This document shows positions 21,728 to 33,665 of a stretch of 64,000 nucleotides of DNA, piece by piece (position 1 is the stretch's first letter; the number at the start of each line of letters is the position of its first letter). This stretch comes from Henricia sp. BOLD:AAB3569. Lineage: Eukaryota; Echinodermata; Asteroidea; Spinulosida; Echinasteridae. Position numbers and translations under genes: made by a program. The notes under the pieces were generated by a model, which saw only the letters and a program-made list of their open reading frames with translations, had not been told where the DNA came from and did not search any database. Location of the stretch: assembly GCA_037783545.1 (NCBI GenBank), contig JBBELK010001235.1:1-64000 (forward strand), read 5' to 3'.

Positions 21728-23602
21728 CAGGCCCGTAACCAGCGAGTTTTGCGGGGGGGATCGAATAGTGCCGTCAGGGACTAGTTTTGAAAAAGTAAAA
21801 TGCCGGATAGGCCTATACATAACATTGCATACATAACGAAGAATGCATGGATAAGTAGATGACCCCTTTTCAGATATGATCACTGTGTGATATACATGTA
21901 CAACAACATAATACAATAATAATACACTGTAACAGTATTACAATAATACCGAATCCAATTTCAATTTTCTGGTGTTCGTTTGTGCGAAGATGTTAAAGAG
22001 GAAGAATCCCCCTTGACGAAAATCCAGCATTTAGGCTTTTTTCGATAGTCCAAACATCCCTCTTGCCGACGTGGATTATTATTATTTTTTAATTGTCGGT
22101 TTTAAGTGGATAAATTGCAAGCAAAAGTGCGCTTTTCGAAAATGAGATTTTCGCGATTTCTGAAACGCTTATTAGGTATTCATGATATGCGCGTGACCCC
22201 GTGACGCAATCCTGAGAAAGAGAAGTCAACACGATAGTTAGCTCCATACGTTTACACGCAAAAACTTGGAAAACCGTCTCTTTTAGATGGTGTTTTTTGA
22301 TGAGATATGCCCAGTAGCTGCGTGGTTGTATGTTTTACCAGACACTATGAGAAAAAAAAGAGCAGAAAGATTTTCTTTTCTATTAGTACCAAGAGAGAGA
22401 AAAATCATTCGCTCATTCTATAACTTGTACGGCCGATGTTCAAACACGTGGAAACTACCCCCGCAGGGGACCGTACACAGACCGCTGTGAATGCCGTTCG
22501 TTCCGTGACAAAACCACCCGTCGCAATGCACCAGTATTTACTTCAAAAGAGCTTCACTGTGAGCCACAATTTCATGGTTTTTTTCACAAAACAGGTAATA
22601 GTAGATTGCTGTCATATTACATGAAGTGTTTTTCACGTTTGTATTTTGAATAACAAGGACAAAATAGGCATGATAAACATTCACTTCGTGTATTTTCCAT
22701 TCAATACTGCACAGACCGTTTTGTATGTTTCTCAGGATGACGTCAAAACCCTGTTGATAAACAAGCCAAGTGACCGCGAGCGTTTCAGAATTTGGGTGAA
22801 GAGGGTCGGAACTGCTTTACGTTTTAAGCAAAAGCCTGTCGATTTTTTGTGAAAAACAAGTTGTGATGGTGTTGTAGACACATACACCTCCATGATAAAC
22901 AGAAAAAAATGTGGAAGGGGGGGATTCTAGCTGTTTAACCACCTCCTCGAGATCTATCGGATCATCGTATAATGGACAGTCATTAGCGCTAAATTCGAGA
23001 GGCGTTCCTGCCCCATTGATGCACGTAAGTATGTGTGTAAGCGGCGTATCTTGCTGAAACTTCGCTCACACTCGCATGAAGTCACAGGCAACGTACATCC
23101 TATCTTCGGTAGAACGAAGATGTTGGGAAACATCGTTTCATCACAGATTTTCAGAGCCTGTGCAAGGGAGTTCGGTTTGTCTGCCACATTAGTAAACTTA
23201 TGCTTCCAGCGATCCAGTTCAGTGGACACAAGATGAGGCGCCGGCAAATCATCTTCGTACATGTCCACAACCTCCGAGATGTCGATGTTTTCCCACAGTA
23301 GAGTAGGAACGAGACCCAGCAATTTACTGGCGGTTGTCTGCAGCCCGGAAAACTGAGCCTCAAGTTCCGTAACAATATGGTCTGTGAGCGGAATCAACAG
23401 GTTTCGCTTGTATAGTACTAACTTAGCGGTACTAACATTTTCAGATATTTGGAAATTTTTATTCTCAATATCCAACTGGCTATATTGTGCGACGAACAAT
23501 TTAATTATTTGAATTATTGAATTTTTATTTTGTAGAGCGGAACTCCCTGTTCCGCGGGGGGGATCGTCCGATCCACCCGATCCCCCCCTGGTTACGGGCC
23601 TG
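21728..23602 (-). mobile_element. hAT transposon relic
   Basis: Bounded by perfect 15-bp inverted repeats CAGGCCCGTAACCAG at 21728-21742 and 23588-23602. It is flanked by the 5-bp direct repeat CACAT (21723-21727 and 23603-23607). The minus strand encodes the C-terminal part of a hAT transposase; the N-terminal part is absent and roughly 1.2 kb at the other end is non-coding. Most hAT elements make 8-bp duplications; 5 bp is seen in a minority subgroup. The sequences either side join into a tRNA-like repeat unit (GGCACATTTGGTATACTCCC), supporting these borders. Confidence 0.8.
22925..23520 (-). pseudogene. hAT transposase C-terminal fragment, broken
   Basis: The frame gives LVLYKRNLLIPLTDHI, then PTLLWENIDISEVVDMYEDD, then LPVTSCECERSFSKIRRLHT and SMGQERLSNLALM. 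The cysteine/ERSFS word and the LSNLALM word are the hallmark of the hAT C-terminal dimerisation domain, closest in style to the P52rIPK/ZMYM-like transposases. There is no DNA-binding N-terminus. Near 22960 the frame hits a stop, and the expected continuation (DLEEVVKQL) resumes in another frame, so a frameshift has broken it. Confidence 0.8.
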
Positions 23603-23647
23603 CACATTTGGTATACTCCCTCAGGTTTTCCCTATAGACCCAATTCT

Positions 23648-25161
23648 GGGTTGTTCTAAAACCCCCTCGACCCCCACGACCCCCTCGACCCACGACCCAC
23701 GACCCCCTCGACCCCACGACCCCCTCGACTTGCCTTCACGTGCGATTTTTTTCACGTGCCCGAACCTGTGTTCACAGCCCGATTACGAATGCGGGCCATA
23801 GCCGGCCATGCGCCAGCCCGGCCTAATTCGAATGAGCCGCGTCGCCGTGTGCGAACGCGACGTCATAGTGTTGCGTCCAATACGTTCTTAAAAATGACTA
23901 AATTTCCTACCTTCTAAAACCCGATCTTACACTAGTTAAGCTCATTATCTCCCCTATCGAAATATATCGTTATTTTTTGTCGGGGCTTGATCGCGACACA
24001 AGCCGTGCAAAGAAAATTCAGGATTTGACCTCAAATATAACGCTGCGGACTGACTGATAAGCTGTACCGCTTTCGGGGCCATCCATAAACTACGTTCGAA
24101 TGAGCCGCGCGTCGCCGTGTCAATACTTCAAATACGTGTTTAAAGTTGCATTGCCCGTGTTTCGGTGAAAGGATTAAACAAATTAATTTACGCAAGCGAA
24201 CGTCTTTGTAACGAAAAATATCAAAAACTTAAATTTCCGACGTCGGGAATTGGAGATACAAGCCTTTTTCTTGAAATGTGCGCGTACGCTCATATGTACG
24301 TAGTATGTGTACAATGTACACATGTACGCGCACATGTACATTTACGTCATAACCCTGTCGATTAAATGACCTGCCAGCCTTTTAATAATTTCCTGTTTTT
24401 AATCGACTGGCATTAATCCTTGACGGATTTTTGCGTTCTTGGTACCAAATGAAAGCTGATAACTTTTTCTATTCTAGAAAAATACCTATTTATCTTTTTT
24501 TTAAAAATGTGACGCCCAAATCGGCCAAAACACGGGCAGTGCAACTTTAATGTGTGTATCACCAAAGGGGCCATCCATAAAGTACGTAAGCACGGAATGC
24601 CGACTTTTTAGACTACGCTCCCCCGTACGCAAATTTCGTGACGTCACCCACATACTTTAACGTTGGGTGTAGGCATTGGCTCCAACCCTCCCTCTCCCCC
24701 TCTGTGCGTACGTAGTTTATGGATTGCCCCGAAAGCGGTACAGCTTTAATATCAGTCGGTCCGCAGCGCACGCGTTAACGAGGTCAAATCCTGAATTTTC
24801 TTTGCACGGCTTGTGTCGCGATCAAGCCCCGACAAAAAAATAACGCTATATTTCGATAGGGGAGATAAGGAGCTTAACTAGTGTAAGATCGGGTTTTAGA
24901 AGGTAGGAAATTTAGTCATTTTTAAGAACGTATTGGAAGCAACACTATGACGTCGCGTTCGCACACGGCGACGCGGCTCATTCGAACTAGGCCGTGCTGG
25001 CGCATGGCTATGGCCCGCATTCGTAATCGGGCTGTGAACACAGGTTCGGGCACGTGAAAAAATCGCACGTGAAGGCAAGTCGAGGGGGTCGTGGGGGTCG
25101 AGGGGGTCGTGGGTCGTGGGTCGAGGGGGTCGTGGGGGTCGAGGGGGTTTTAGAACAACCC
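23648..25161. mobile_element. 1.5-kb fold-back element with about 450-bp inverted arms
   Basis: Left arm about 23648-24095 and right arm about 24706-25161 are near-identical complements, starting GGGTTGTTCTAAAACCCC and a CCCCCTCGACC tandem tract. A 9-bp direct repeat CCCAATTCT flanks it (23639-23647 and 25162-25170). A second inner inverted pair (AAGTTGCA.TGCCCGTGTTT) lies inside. Very long arms plus a 9-bp duplication suit the Mutator-like class; no transposase is present. Confidence 0.8.
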
Positions 25162-25285
25162 CCCAATTCTTCTACTATATCTTTTACTATAGTTTTATGT
25201 AATAAAAATCATATTTCACGCGTCCTTTAACAAGATTTCAATGTGTAGTGCGTGTAACAAAGTTCTCAGATTCCACTGAGCCCTA

Positions 25286-25725
25286 TATGGGTCTGTCCAC
25301 AGTAATGGGGTACATTTAAAAAATAAGTCAATAATTCCTTTCAGATGTCTTTAGTTTATCTCAGAATTAAAGAAATGTCCTTGTTTTGTTCTAACTTTTT
25401 CCCAAAAAGGTAAGAAATTGCTGCCGCAACATACATTTTTGAAAAGCTTGTGTACAAATTTTCCTATTACGTATGTATGTAACGTGGACAGACCATTTTG
25501 TGACATTTTTTTCCGTCATTGTTACATGCGTAATAGGAAAATTTGTGCACGGGGTTTTCACAAATGTATGTTGTAGGACTATTTTTCGTACTCCTTGGTG
25601 AACAAGTTATTTCCTCAGTTTAGCTTGATAATTTAAAGATAACATTAAGACATTTGAAATGAACTGGGACCTAAGATCTTGAATGTTACAGAAATGTACC
25701 CCATTACTGTGGAAAGACCCATATA
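25286..25725. mobile_element. Fold-back element with ATATGGGTCTGTCCACAG ends
   Basis: Arms ATGGGTCTGTCCACAGTAAT and GGGGTACATTT are mirrored at 25693-25725. An inner inverted pair (ACAAATTTTCCTATTACG) near 25450-25550 makes it doubly palindromic. It has no coding content. Confidence 0.6.
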
Positions 25726-26344
25726 CATGTACAATGCTACTTTTCTTTGAAACAGAACGAGGCAATTTCCTCTCTTTGTAATGAGACCACAAATGAAATC
25801 AAGGGCAAAGGACCTCCAGAGTAAATTTAATGTTTTGAAAAGGAATCCGGAAGAAACAAATCACCCTCTTTTGTCTGCGTCAACAACCCCCTGGCAAAAA
25901 ACGGACAAATAAGGCATTGACCAATAGCAGCTGTTCTTAGAAGTAAAAAAGAAAATATCCCCTAACAACACACCTTAAACTAGGAACAACATCACAACAA
26001 AGAGCTGCAAATCGGGGAGAATAAAAGCGAAGTGTTTTTGAATATGCAGTGGAAGGTTCGGCCTGGGTCAGCTGTTTTTGTGCCTCTGGTTTCACCAGCC
26101 AAACTTGATCGCTGACACAAAACGTTGATCCCAATTTGGCCGGAGGTGTTCCTGCCTGGTATATCTTGTTTCAGCTCACAGAGCCGAGTATGTTGTTTCA
26201 CAAAGCACGTTTTGTATGGTACTGGCTTACGAGGATCCAAGACCCCCTTGGTTAAAAAAGGGTTTCGATTTATAATAAGGTGATAACAAAAAATCGGCAT
26301 TACTACAGCAGTTTTCCCAGTAAAGCAGTGAGTCTTAAGATTAA

Positions 26345-26732
26345 AGGTTTCCAGTAATTGAGATGGAAGTTGTGCTTAATAAATGAGTTGGATAGTATAC
26401 CACACGAAAGTAGTCATTTATTTTGTGTTTGAGTCTTTGCGTGAGTTATTTTGGCTATTTTTTAGTACATTTCTGAGCACCCCACTTTCTTCGCAGCGTG
26501 CGATGACAAAGCCAGCCAAGCGTTCTTTAGCTGACGTCACAGCCAAGTACCAAGGCCGGTGCGTGAAAGGGGGATTTTTTTGGGGGCGTGGAAAACGGCC
26601 TCAGAAATTGACTTAAAAATTGCAAAATTAAATAACGCAAAGACTCAAACACAAAATAAATGACTACTTTCGTGTGGTATACTATCCAACTCATTTATTA
26701 AGCACAACTTCCATCTCAATTACTGGAAACCT
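26345..26732. mobile_element. TTAA-flanked fold-back element with long, near-perfect arms
   Basis: Arms of about 100 bp (AGGTTTCCAGTAATTGAGAT...) are essentially identical complements. TTAA is duplicated at 26341-26344 and 26733-26736. The central 190 bp is unique. Arm identity indicates a young insertion. Confidence 0.8.
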
Positions 26733-27107
26733 TTAAAGGTGCACCTTGTCAAGTTATTGCTTATATAAACATCATAAGAAATTTATCAAGATTTTTGACC
26801 TTTTCTCTTTGTATGCATCTATGTTAAAATGTTTATGGCGGATGACAACTATTCCTAAATGTTAATTTCACTTGGTAACCCGAAATGCACATGACATGCT
26901 TGAGTGCCCAATTTGACCTTTCGGCTGAAAATAGAAAAATATCTTGACAAGTTTCTTTTGACTTTCAGTATAAATTACTACTTTCCCCTTCAACTTCACA
27001 AGTACAGTAAATTTGTACCACAAAACAAAGAATGAAAATGAACACAATGTTTCTGAACTAATATTAAACATAGTGCTATAGGACATGTATACAGTCGAAC
27101 ACTATTA

Positions 27108-27565
27108 CCCCTTTCCCACTACCAAATTTCCGGGTTATCTGGGAGGTAACGGCAAGTCTGAACCCTGAGATACCACGGGGTGGCGCGAGCATTCCCACTA
27201 CTCTTTTTCTGCAAGCGGGTTAAGACAAAAAATTAGGCTGTTACCCCGGGGTTCGTCAACCCTGCCAGCGTCGGACCAGGGTTAAGGATGGCAATCTCGG
27301 GGTTAACAGCCAAGCCCTGTGGTAAGCATTGTAGTGGGAAACCAAGCAGGGTTAAGTGTTCTACAGGCAATCTCAGTCCCAGCCTTTGTAAAGAGTGTGC
27401 ACATGCAGTGGGAAACCGCACCGCGTTAACCCGGGGCAAGCTCGCCCCGGGTTTGACTAAACTCCAGGTTAATGAAACAAATAGGAACAGAACTCGAGGT
27501 TAACGAACCCCGGGTTAAGAAAAGTAGCAAATCCCCGGGTTGAGCAGTTTGTAGTGAGAAAAGGG
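27108..27565. mobile_element. Fold-back element, CCCCTTTCCCAC ends
   Basis: The ends CCCCTTTCCCACTAC and GTAGTGAGAAAAGGG are imperfect inverted repeats, flanked by TATTA on both sides (27103-27107, 27566-27570). The interior has many GGGTTAA/CCCGGG palindromic words, as in the elements at 31821 and 39869. Confidence 0.65.
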
Positions 27566-27763
27566 TATTAGTACGAGCAAGGATGAATTGAGAGTATGGT
27601 TTCAGTAACTTGAAGAATATTTTGTCAGTCCCAACAGCAATGTGCACATTCCTATGGAAATAAAGACCTATAATATTAATACACGCTGTGATAATACAGA
27701 AAGTACTGATTTTATCATTTCTAAAACAAACACATTCTGTGAATATCTTTTCTTTTCGTTGTA

Positions 27764-28239
27764 CAGTGAAACCTGTTATTGGGGCCACCTCTATAAAGAG
27801 GCCACCTGCCTAAAGTGGCCACATCTGTTCGGTCCCAAAACAGTTTGTACACAAACGTATGGAGGTAGAGCCTTGAATATTAGGGCCCCTGTCTAATGCG
27901 GCCAGTGCACTAGTATTTCTGTGTGTACAATCCTATGGCAGTTGAACCTGGATATTCTGGCCACGCACAGTAAATTGAACCAAGCTACTGTGGGAAATTT
28001 TATGAGGACCTTAAACAGTTTTTAAAAACTGAAAAATTTTCACTTTTTTTAATGAGGAATATCTTTTGATGCACTTCACTTTTAGTTGTATTACAACTAT
28101 AGACATGCATTGTGATATGTTTTATAATGTTTTTACATCCATGCATGTGCCCGCTTAACCTCTCTATAAGGGCCACCTGCTTATTCTGGCCACTTTTTGT
28201 CGGTCCCTTGGGTGGCCACTATATACACAAGTTTCACTG
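27764..28239. mobile_element. Element with CAGTGAAACC ends (Tc1/mariner-like MITE)
   Basis: Begins CAGTGAAACCTG and ends GTTTCACTG; inside, GGCCACCT..ATAAAG and AAGGGCCACCTGCTTATTCT are mirrored. CAGTGAAACC termini are familiar from Tc1/mariner-related MITEs. It has no transposase. Confidence 0.55.
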
Positions 28240-28910
28240 AATATCCACACATTATGCTCACAGAATGTCCTTTTAATATCCCTTTTTAATCAATGACAAG
28301 ATAGGACAATGCCCATATGGTGTCAATGACCGAGGACGGCTTAATCACATTCAAAGACGGTGAGACATCTTACATACAGCATGGAACAGTCATGCTATTT
28401 TCATCCCATAGGGAGTCCAAGGCATGTACCACAGAAGCTGTACAAAAAGGTTGTCAGCCAATAATAATGTACCACAACTGCTAATAACATTACTTAACCG
28501 TTGCCCAGCCTGCACCAAGTCCTATGATACAAAGCCTTTAGCCTTGTCATTCCTCCCCGAGGTACATGGATTTCTGGCTACTAATTACTCCACCAAGCTA
28601 GCGATTATTTTCACTTCAGTGAGCAAAGGAATTTCAGTAAGGAGCATGCTGGCTTAACAAGAGATAGGCATGTGTTCTTACTATACACAAATTATTACCA
28701 ATAAGCTTAATAACCTTCAACTGAACCCTCAAGCTAAATTTTCGGGATCAAGTTTCTAATAAGGAACCTTTTTCTCAGAAAAAAAAACACAATTTGCATT
28801 GTCATTTAGCCCAGGCCCAGGGAGGGAAGGGGTTAAAGATATGTATGTACAGTTGAAGTCAGAAGTATAAATACAACTGTATGCAACCAATTGTTAAAAA
28901 TTATTTTTAA

Positions 28911-29427
28911 AGGCAGTATACACGATTGGTATCTCGAATATCCAAAATTTTCACAGATTTACGCCTAACTATACACAATATAAACATGATGACCGTAGAA
29001 AACTTCCCCTGAAATGGTTTTGTCTGAAGTGCTATATTCTTTAAGAAATAAGTAAAACAATTAGTTTTCGTCTCATGAGACGAAAATTCAATTCGCCCCA
29101 AAATCATTTCGCCCAAGTGCCATTTCGCCCTGAAACCACTTCGCAGGAGTGCCATTTCGCCCCAAATCACTTCGTCCAAACACTACATCGCCCACATGCT
29201 ACTTCGCCCCAAAACCACTTCGTGCACAGGCCGTGGTTCAAGGCAAAATGGTTCAGGGCGAAGTGGTTTTGGGGCGAAATGACTGCAAACCCTTTTTTGA
29301 TTGTTTTCTCAAAAGTTAGACGAAGTACGGAGCTGGTTTTTGCTCAGGTTGGTTTAAATCATGCATATCTTCAATCACACTGGGTATAAAACTATTTGTA
29401 ACAGTTTACCAATCGTGTATACTATCT
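28911..29427. mobile_element. TTAA-flanked fold-back element, copy 2 (CGCCCCAAAACCACTTCG family)
   Basis: Same end and interior words as 83-559, with TTAA at 28907-28910 and 29428-29431. The central tandem of GCCCCAAAACCACTTCG-like words is longer here. Confidence 0.75.
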
Positions 29428-29431
29428 TTAA

Positions 29432-31820
29432 GTATGTGAAGGAAATTCTGAATACTTTTTGGGAGGCCCTGGGCCCCAAACTAACAGATTTCCCACCACG
29501 CTCCCCTAAAAATCCATACCACACCACTGTACAGTGCAAATCCTCTCCAAGGCAACCCCAAAACACCAGTGTTTAGCAAGATACTGGCTGCCCCATGGGT
29601 AGGATTGGTGCTACAAAAGGTATTTACTCCTGGTTCTAATAAGCTTATTTGGAACACAGCTAGGCCATATAAGGGATATAGAGGGGTTGCAGTTTGAACT
29701 GTGAATATTTATGTTCTGCTTGAGTCGACAGCGGAAAAAAAGATGTTGATGGGTTGATTTTCCTTTGAGGACTAATTTGAATATTATGGCCCGCCTTTTG
29801 ATGAGATCAGGTCTGGGGATTCAAAAAAATAATCTCATGTGGAAACTACATTCGTGAATTCGCTGGGAATCAAATGTAAACAATTTATGAGCTAAAATAA
29901 AACTGAAGTACATATTACATGTACGCCTACTTTTACATGTGATTTTTGTTTGTTTTTACGTTGATCTTAATCTCATCAGTTGGGCATACCAAATTGGGTT
30001 TTCTTGCCATTTTGCAAATTGTCAAAATTACATCCCTAACAAATTTAATGAAATAGGTTATTACTAGGTTCAACATTTAATTAAAAGCACAAAAGCATAA
30101 TCAGTTAGTGTGTTTGTTATATACAACACAAAATTTAATGGTGGCCCAAGGTCCTTTTTACATAAGAACCATAAACCAAAAAGGTGTAATTGTCAAAGAT
30201 CTTTTCACACTGCAATTTCTGTAGACCCATTACTCTCGAGTTACTTTATCCATGAAAAAAAGGTTTCAATGATAGTTATGTTCTTAGATCATCACATCCT
30301 CAATTAAGGTTGGGCAAGATTGTTCTGGGCTTGCACTTTTTCCAAGGGGGGGGGGGGGGGGGGGGGGGGCGTGAGAGGCGCACGCACCGCCTTTCCTCTA
30401 AAATTAAAAATTAAAAAACAACTTTTGAAACTGTTGGGGTGTCTGCCTCATATAACATCACACTTTTGCCTGCTTAAAGTGGTTAAATATTGCCTGAAAT
30501 CGCACCACAAAGCATCTACAATCCAAAAAAATTCGCTACGCGTTTGCCATTTTATTGTCTTCACCATTTCATGCTTAAACATTTCACGCTCCCCATTTGG
30601 AAAATCTGGCATGTGTGTGAGTGTGAATCATAATTAGCAGATTTAACTCATTCCAGTTGGCTGTACTGTGCTTGTTAGCAAGACACGTGTTTGGAATGCA
30701 ACATTGTGTCACTCAATCAGTGAGATGTTGCTGTGCTCAAAATGTAACCTCACCTACTACCACATACAACAACACTGCTTGCTGACAATAATTATTAAGC
30801 CAAACCTCTCAGGAATAAGCAGAAATGTTAAGTTAAGCGGATATATGATTTCAAGCATGATGAAATCTTTTGTTACACTTTTAGTGCAAATGGGTTGAGA
30901 TTTTTGGTTAATATGCATTTGAATTGATATTTCTTTGTGCTAGCTAAAATGGTAAAAGTGGTCAGAAAAAAAGGTAGGGGGTGTCATAAAACTAAAACTG
31001 AAGTCCAACTAAGTGTTTTCATCTCTGTCTACAAAGTCAGGTAGAAGTTCCAATCATTTACATTTGAATAGAAGTTACGCTTTCCACATCCACAGTTGAG
31101 CGTGCGGAATGGTATTCACATAAAACAAATATGCCACAAAAAGGGTCTTACATAACTCCTATAGCTAAAACCGCTCATATACATCAACCATCTTGTTTTA
31201 TGCTCCGAGGTGGTTTAATTTATTGTTTGAGCTATAAGATAAAAATCGGTCTGACGCCATTTTTAAAACCATTCATACATCATATTAGCTAAGAATTTGT
31301 ATAAAAACAAGTTCAACTGGTGTTTTCAAGCAACATACGTTAACATAGTGTCTGCACGATTTATCCAATTTCTTCGCCAAACAACTTTCAGAGTAATTTT
31401 ATCCAAAATTTGATTAAGGCCGTTGATAATGCTATGCTACAGCAAAACCACACTGTTCAGGCCATCCATTATGATTTTGCTTGACAATGTGCAATTGCTA
31501 AAATGTTAAACATGATGATTCATGTGAAACCGTGGCAACGCAGAAATTTATTTTGTGTGTAAAGTAAATGGAAATAAAGTGAGACATGCTGGAAATCTAA
31601 CCAAAAAATACAGTAAGTCCATAAAAACAATCTAATCAAGAGAAATCAATCATCACAAAGTGCTCCTTAAGTCTTACATTCTATAGCAACCATTGTAGAC
31701 TCAAGCACATTTATCAGATTTCAAAAAGGCAATTCCGGTAGGCCTTAATTGCTTAAAGGTGTAATACAACAATGAATTTTTGTGTCTTTTTCAGAAAAGC
31801 CCAATCTGAACAAAACTATA
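29432..31820. other. No recognised gene; includes a 24-base G run
   Basis: AT-rich sequence without a recognisable exon. A homopolymer of 24 G lies at 30346-30369; its exact length is open to sequencing error. Confidence 0.45.
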
Positions 31821-32175
31821 GGCCTTTTCACACTACCCACTTCCGACCTGGGTAACTTTCTACCCGGGTAGCTGCAAATAACCCGGGTTAAATTGAACCC
31901 TAATTTTTGTTTCACCGCAATGGCTCCAACTGCATGCCAATCACGCACTTTTATAACTGCATGCCCGCTTTCTCCAAGGACACGCTATCCCAGGTCTGCA
32001 CGCTAACCTGTTTCCGACGGCAAACACTAACCCTGAGAATCGTCTCAAGGCCGCCGTTAACCCCGAGATTGGTGGGTTAACCCACCTCCCGACCTTCGTA
32101 ACCCCAAGATTTGTGGGAAACGAGTCCTTAACCCGGTAATCTCGGGGTTAAATTTATCTCGGGTGGCTTTGGCAT
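31821..32175. mobile_element. GGCCTTTTCACAC-end element, short inverted copy
   Basis: Starts GGCCTTTTCACACTACCCAC and shares, in inverted order, ACCCGGGTAGCTGCAAATAA and GCCGTTAACCCCGAGAT with 39869-40712. The right end is degraded. The interior is rich in CCCGGGTTAA words. Confidence 0.6.
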
Positions 32176-32403
32176 TGTGCTTTGAATTACTAGGATTTTC
32201 GAGTTAATCAGGTTTTACTTTAATTTCAAGAGTCTACTGTTTATTAACAAATACAAATAAGCATGCAAATCCCCTTTAGAACACTCTACAAGCCTAACAC
32301 AGTGAGTCATAAGGTGAAAAAAATATTAAATGGACTCTGTGACCAAAACATTTTAAAACATAGAATCCCTGACTTTCAATCTAATAGCTTCATGTGATAC
32401 ATC

Positions 32404-32541
32404 TCAGAATTGTCCCAGGTGCATAGACATGTTTATTCTGCTCCTTATCTGGCCTTTCTCCAAATCTCTCAGTGCCCAAAGGTACATTTTGCAGAGACTG
32501 GGTGACCATTGGCGATAAAATATGCCGCCCGCCTTCCTAAA
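32404..32541 (-). CDS. Candidate exon of an unidentified gene
   Basis: The excellent acceptor tattttgtttcag|TTT opens a frame FRKAGGIFYRQWSPSLC, then LWALRDLEKGQIRSR, stopping at 32404. Another phase gives LGRRAAYFIANGHPVSAK up to a possible donor (AAAAT|GTACCT). Which is right is undecided. Confidence 0.3.
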   Translation of the reverse strand, partial: FRKAGGIFYRQWSPSLCKMYLWALRDLEKGQIRSRINMSMHLGQF

Positions 32542-33052
32542 CTGAAACAAAATATTGAAAGACAGGGCTCGAAATACCTCATTAAAATACAGGAACACAG
32601 AGGAAAACCAGGTGTCCAATTTCCCTGATTGTACATGTATTCCCTACTCCATCCTATTCCTGTATTTTAGCAAGACTGAATCTGCCACTCGACCTTTAAA
32701 TATCGCCCAGTCTTATTTATGCAGACGAAAAGATAAGTCGAGGGAAAATTTAAAGAACTCACCTAAGCAGAAATTCCCTTGACTCATCCTATGGATTTCA
32801 GCCACATCAGACCACCATCAAGAATTCTACAAGAAGAAATATATCCAGAGATAGATGTGCATTCTGAGTCAGTGACAACTTATTGCCTGAATGCTTGAGC
32901 GATAAATCACAACATTTCACTTCATGCGTTGAAGATTTAGATGGATTCAGAGAACATATTAAATGAGAGGAACATGAACCCGGCAGTAAATCTGATGTGA
33001 TTTATTGCACAACATGGCTTGTTCGTGGAAAATTTCTAGCATTAAGTAATAA

Positions 33053-33665
33053 GGCCTTTTCACACTACAATGCGTATTGAGTAGAACCATATCTAAGAGT
33101 TGGGTCGAATATTTCAACACGTGATGGTGTCAAAAATAACCCTTTCACGGTTATCGACGCCATGTTGTTCACGGGGCAGTTCGAACACGCGTTGCGGTCT
33201 GCGTGCGCGGATCGTATGCGTATCGTATACGAATGCATTGTTAGGTCACTGTGCATTAGTTACGATCCGCGCACGCACACGGCAACGCGTGTTCGAAGTG
33301 CCCTGTGAACAAGATGGCGTCGATAACCGTGAAAGGGTTTATTGCAGTAGGGCGGTCGGGTTGGCTTAATTCCTGGGCATGTATGTAGATTAGGTTTGCA
33401 GTCCCTACTTGACTGTATGGGTTTTCCCCCAGGAGATTTATCTGGGGGTTATTAGAATTAAAGCGTGTATCTCTATTTTGGGATGAAAAGTTAACTTGGC
33501 ACAACCAGAAATAAAGATATCGTTAATGTTACATTTGCACGCCGAACTTGACGCTCAATGCTTGACGTGTATGTGTCAGGTCTTTAAGCAGTGTGAACGC
33601 AGAGTGGACTTTACCCATGTTAAGTATACATGGGTCTTTTTATCTTTGCTAAGTTTGAAAAGGCC
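33053..33665. mobile_element. GGCCTTTTCACAC-end element carrying a nested palindrome
   Basis: The ends GGCCTTTTCACAC and GTTTGAAAAGGCC are flanked by TAA on both sides (33050-33052, 33666-33668). Inside, 33135-33343 is a separate 209-bp palindrome starting AATAACCCTTTCACGGTTAT. A 3-bp TAA duplication suits the PIF/Harbinger class. Confidence 0.7.
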
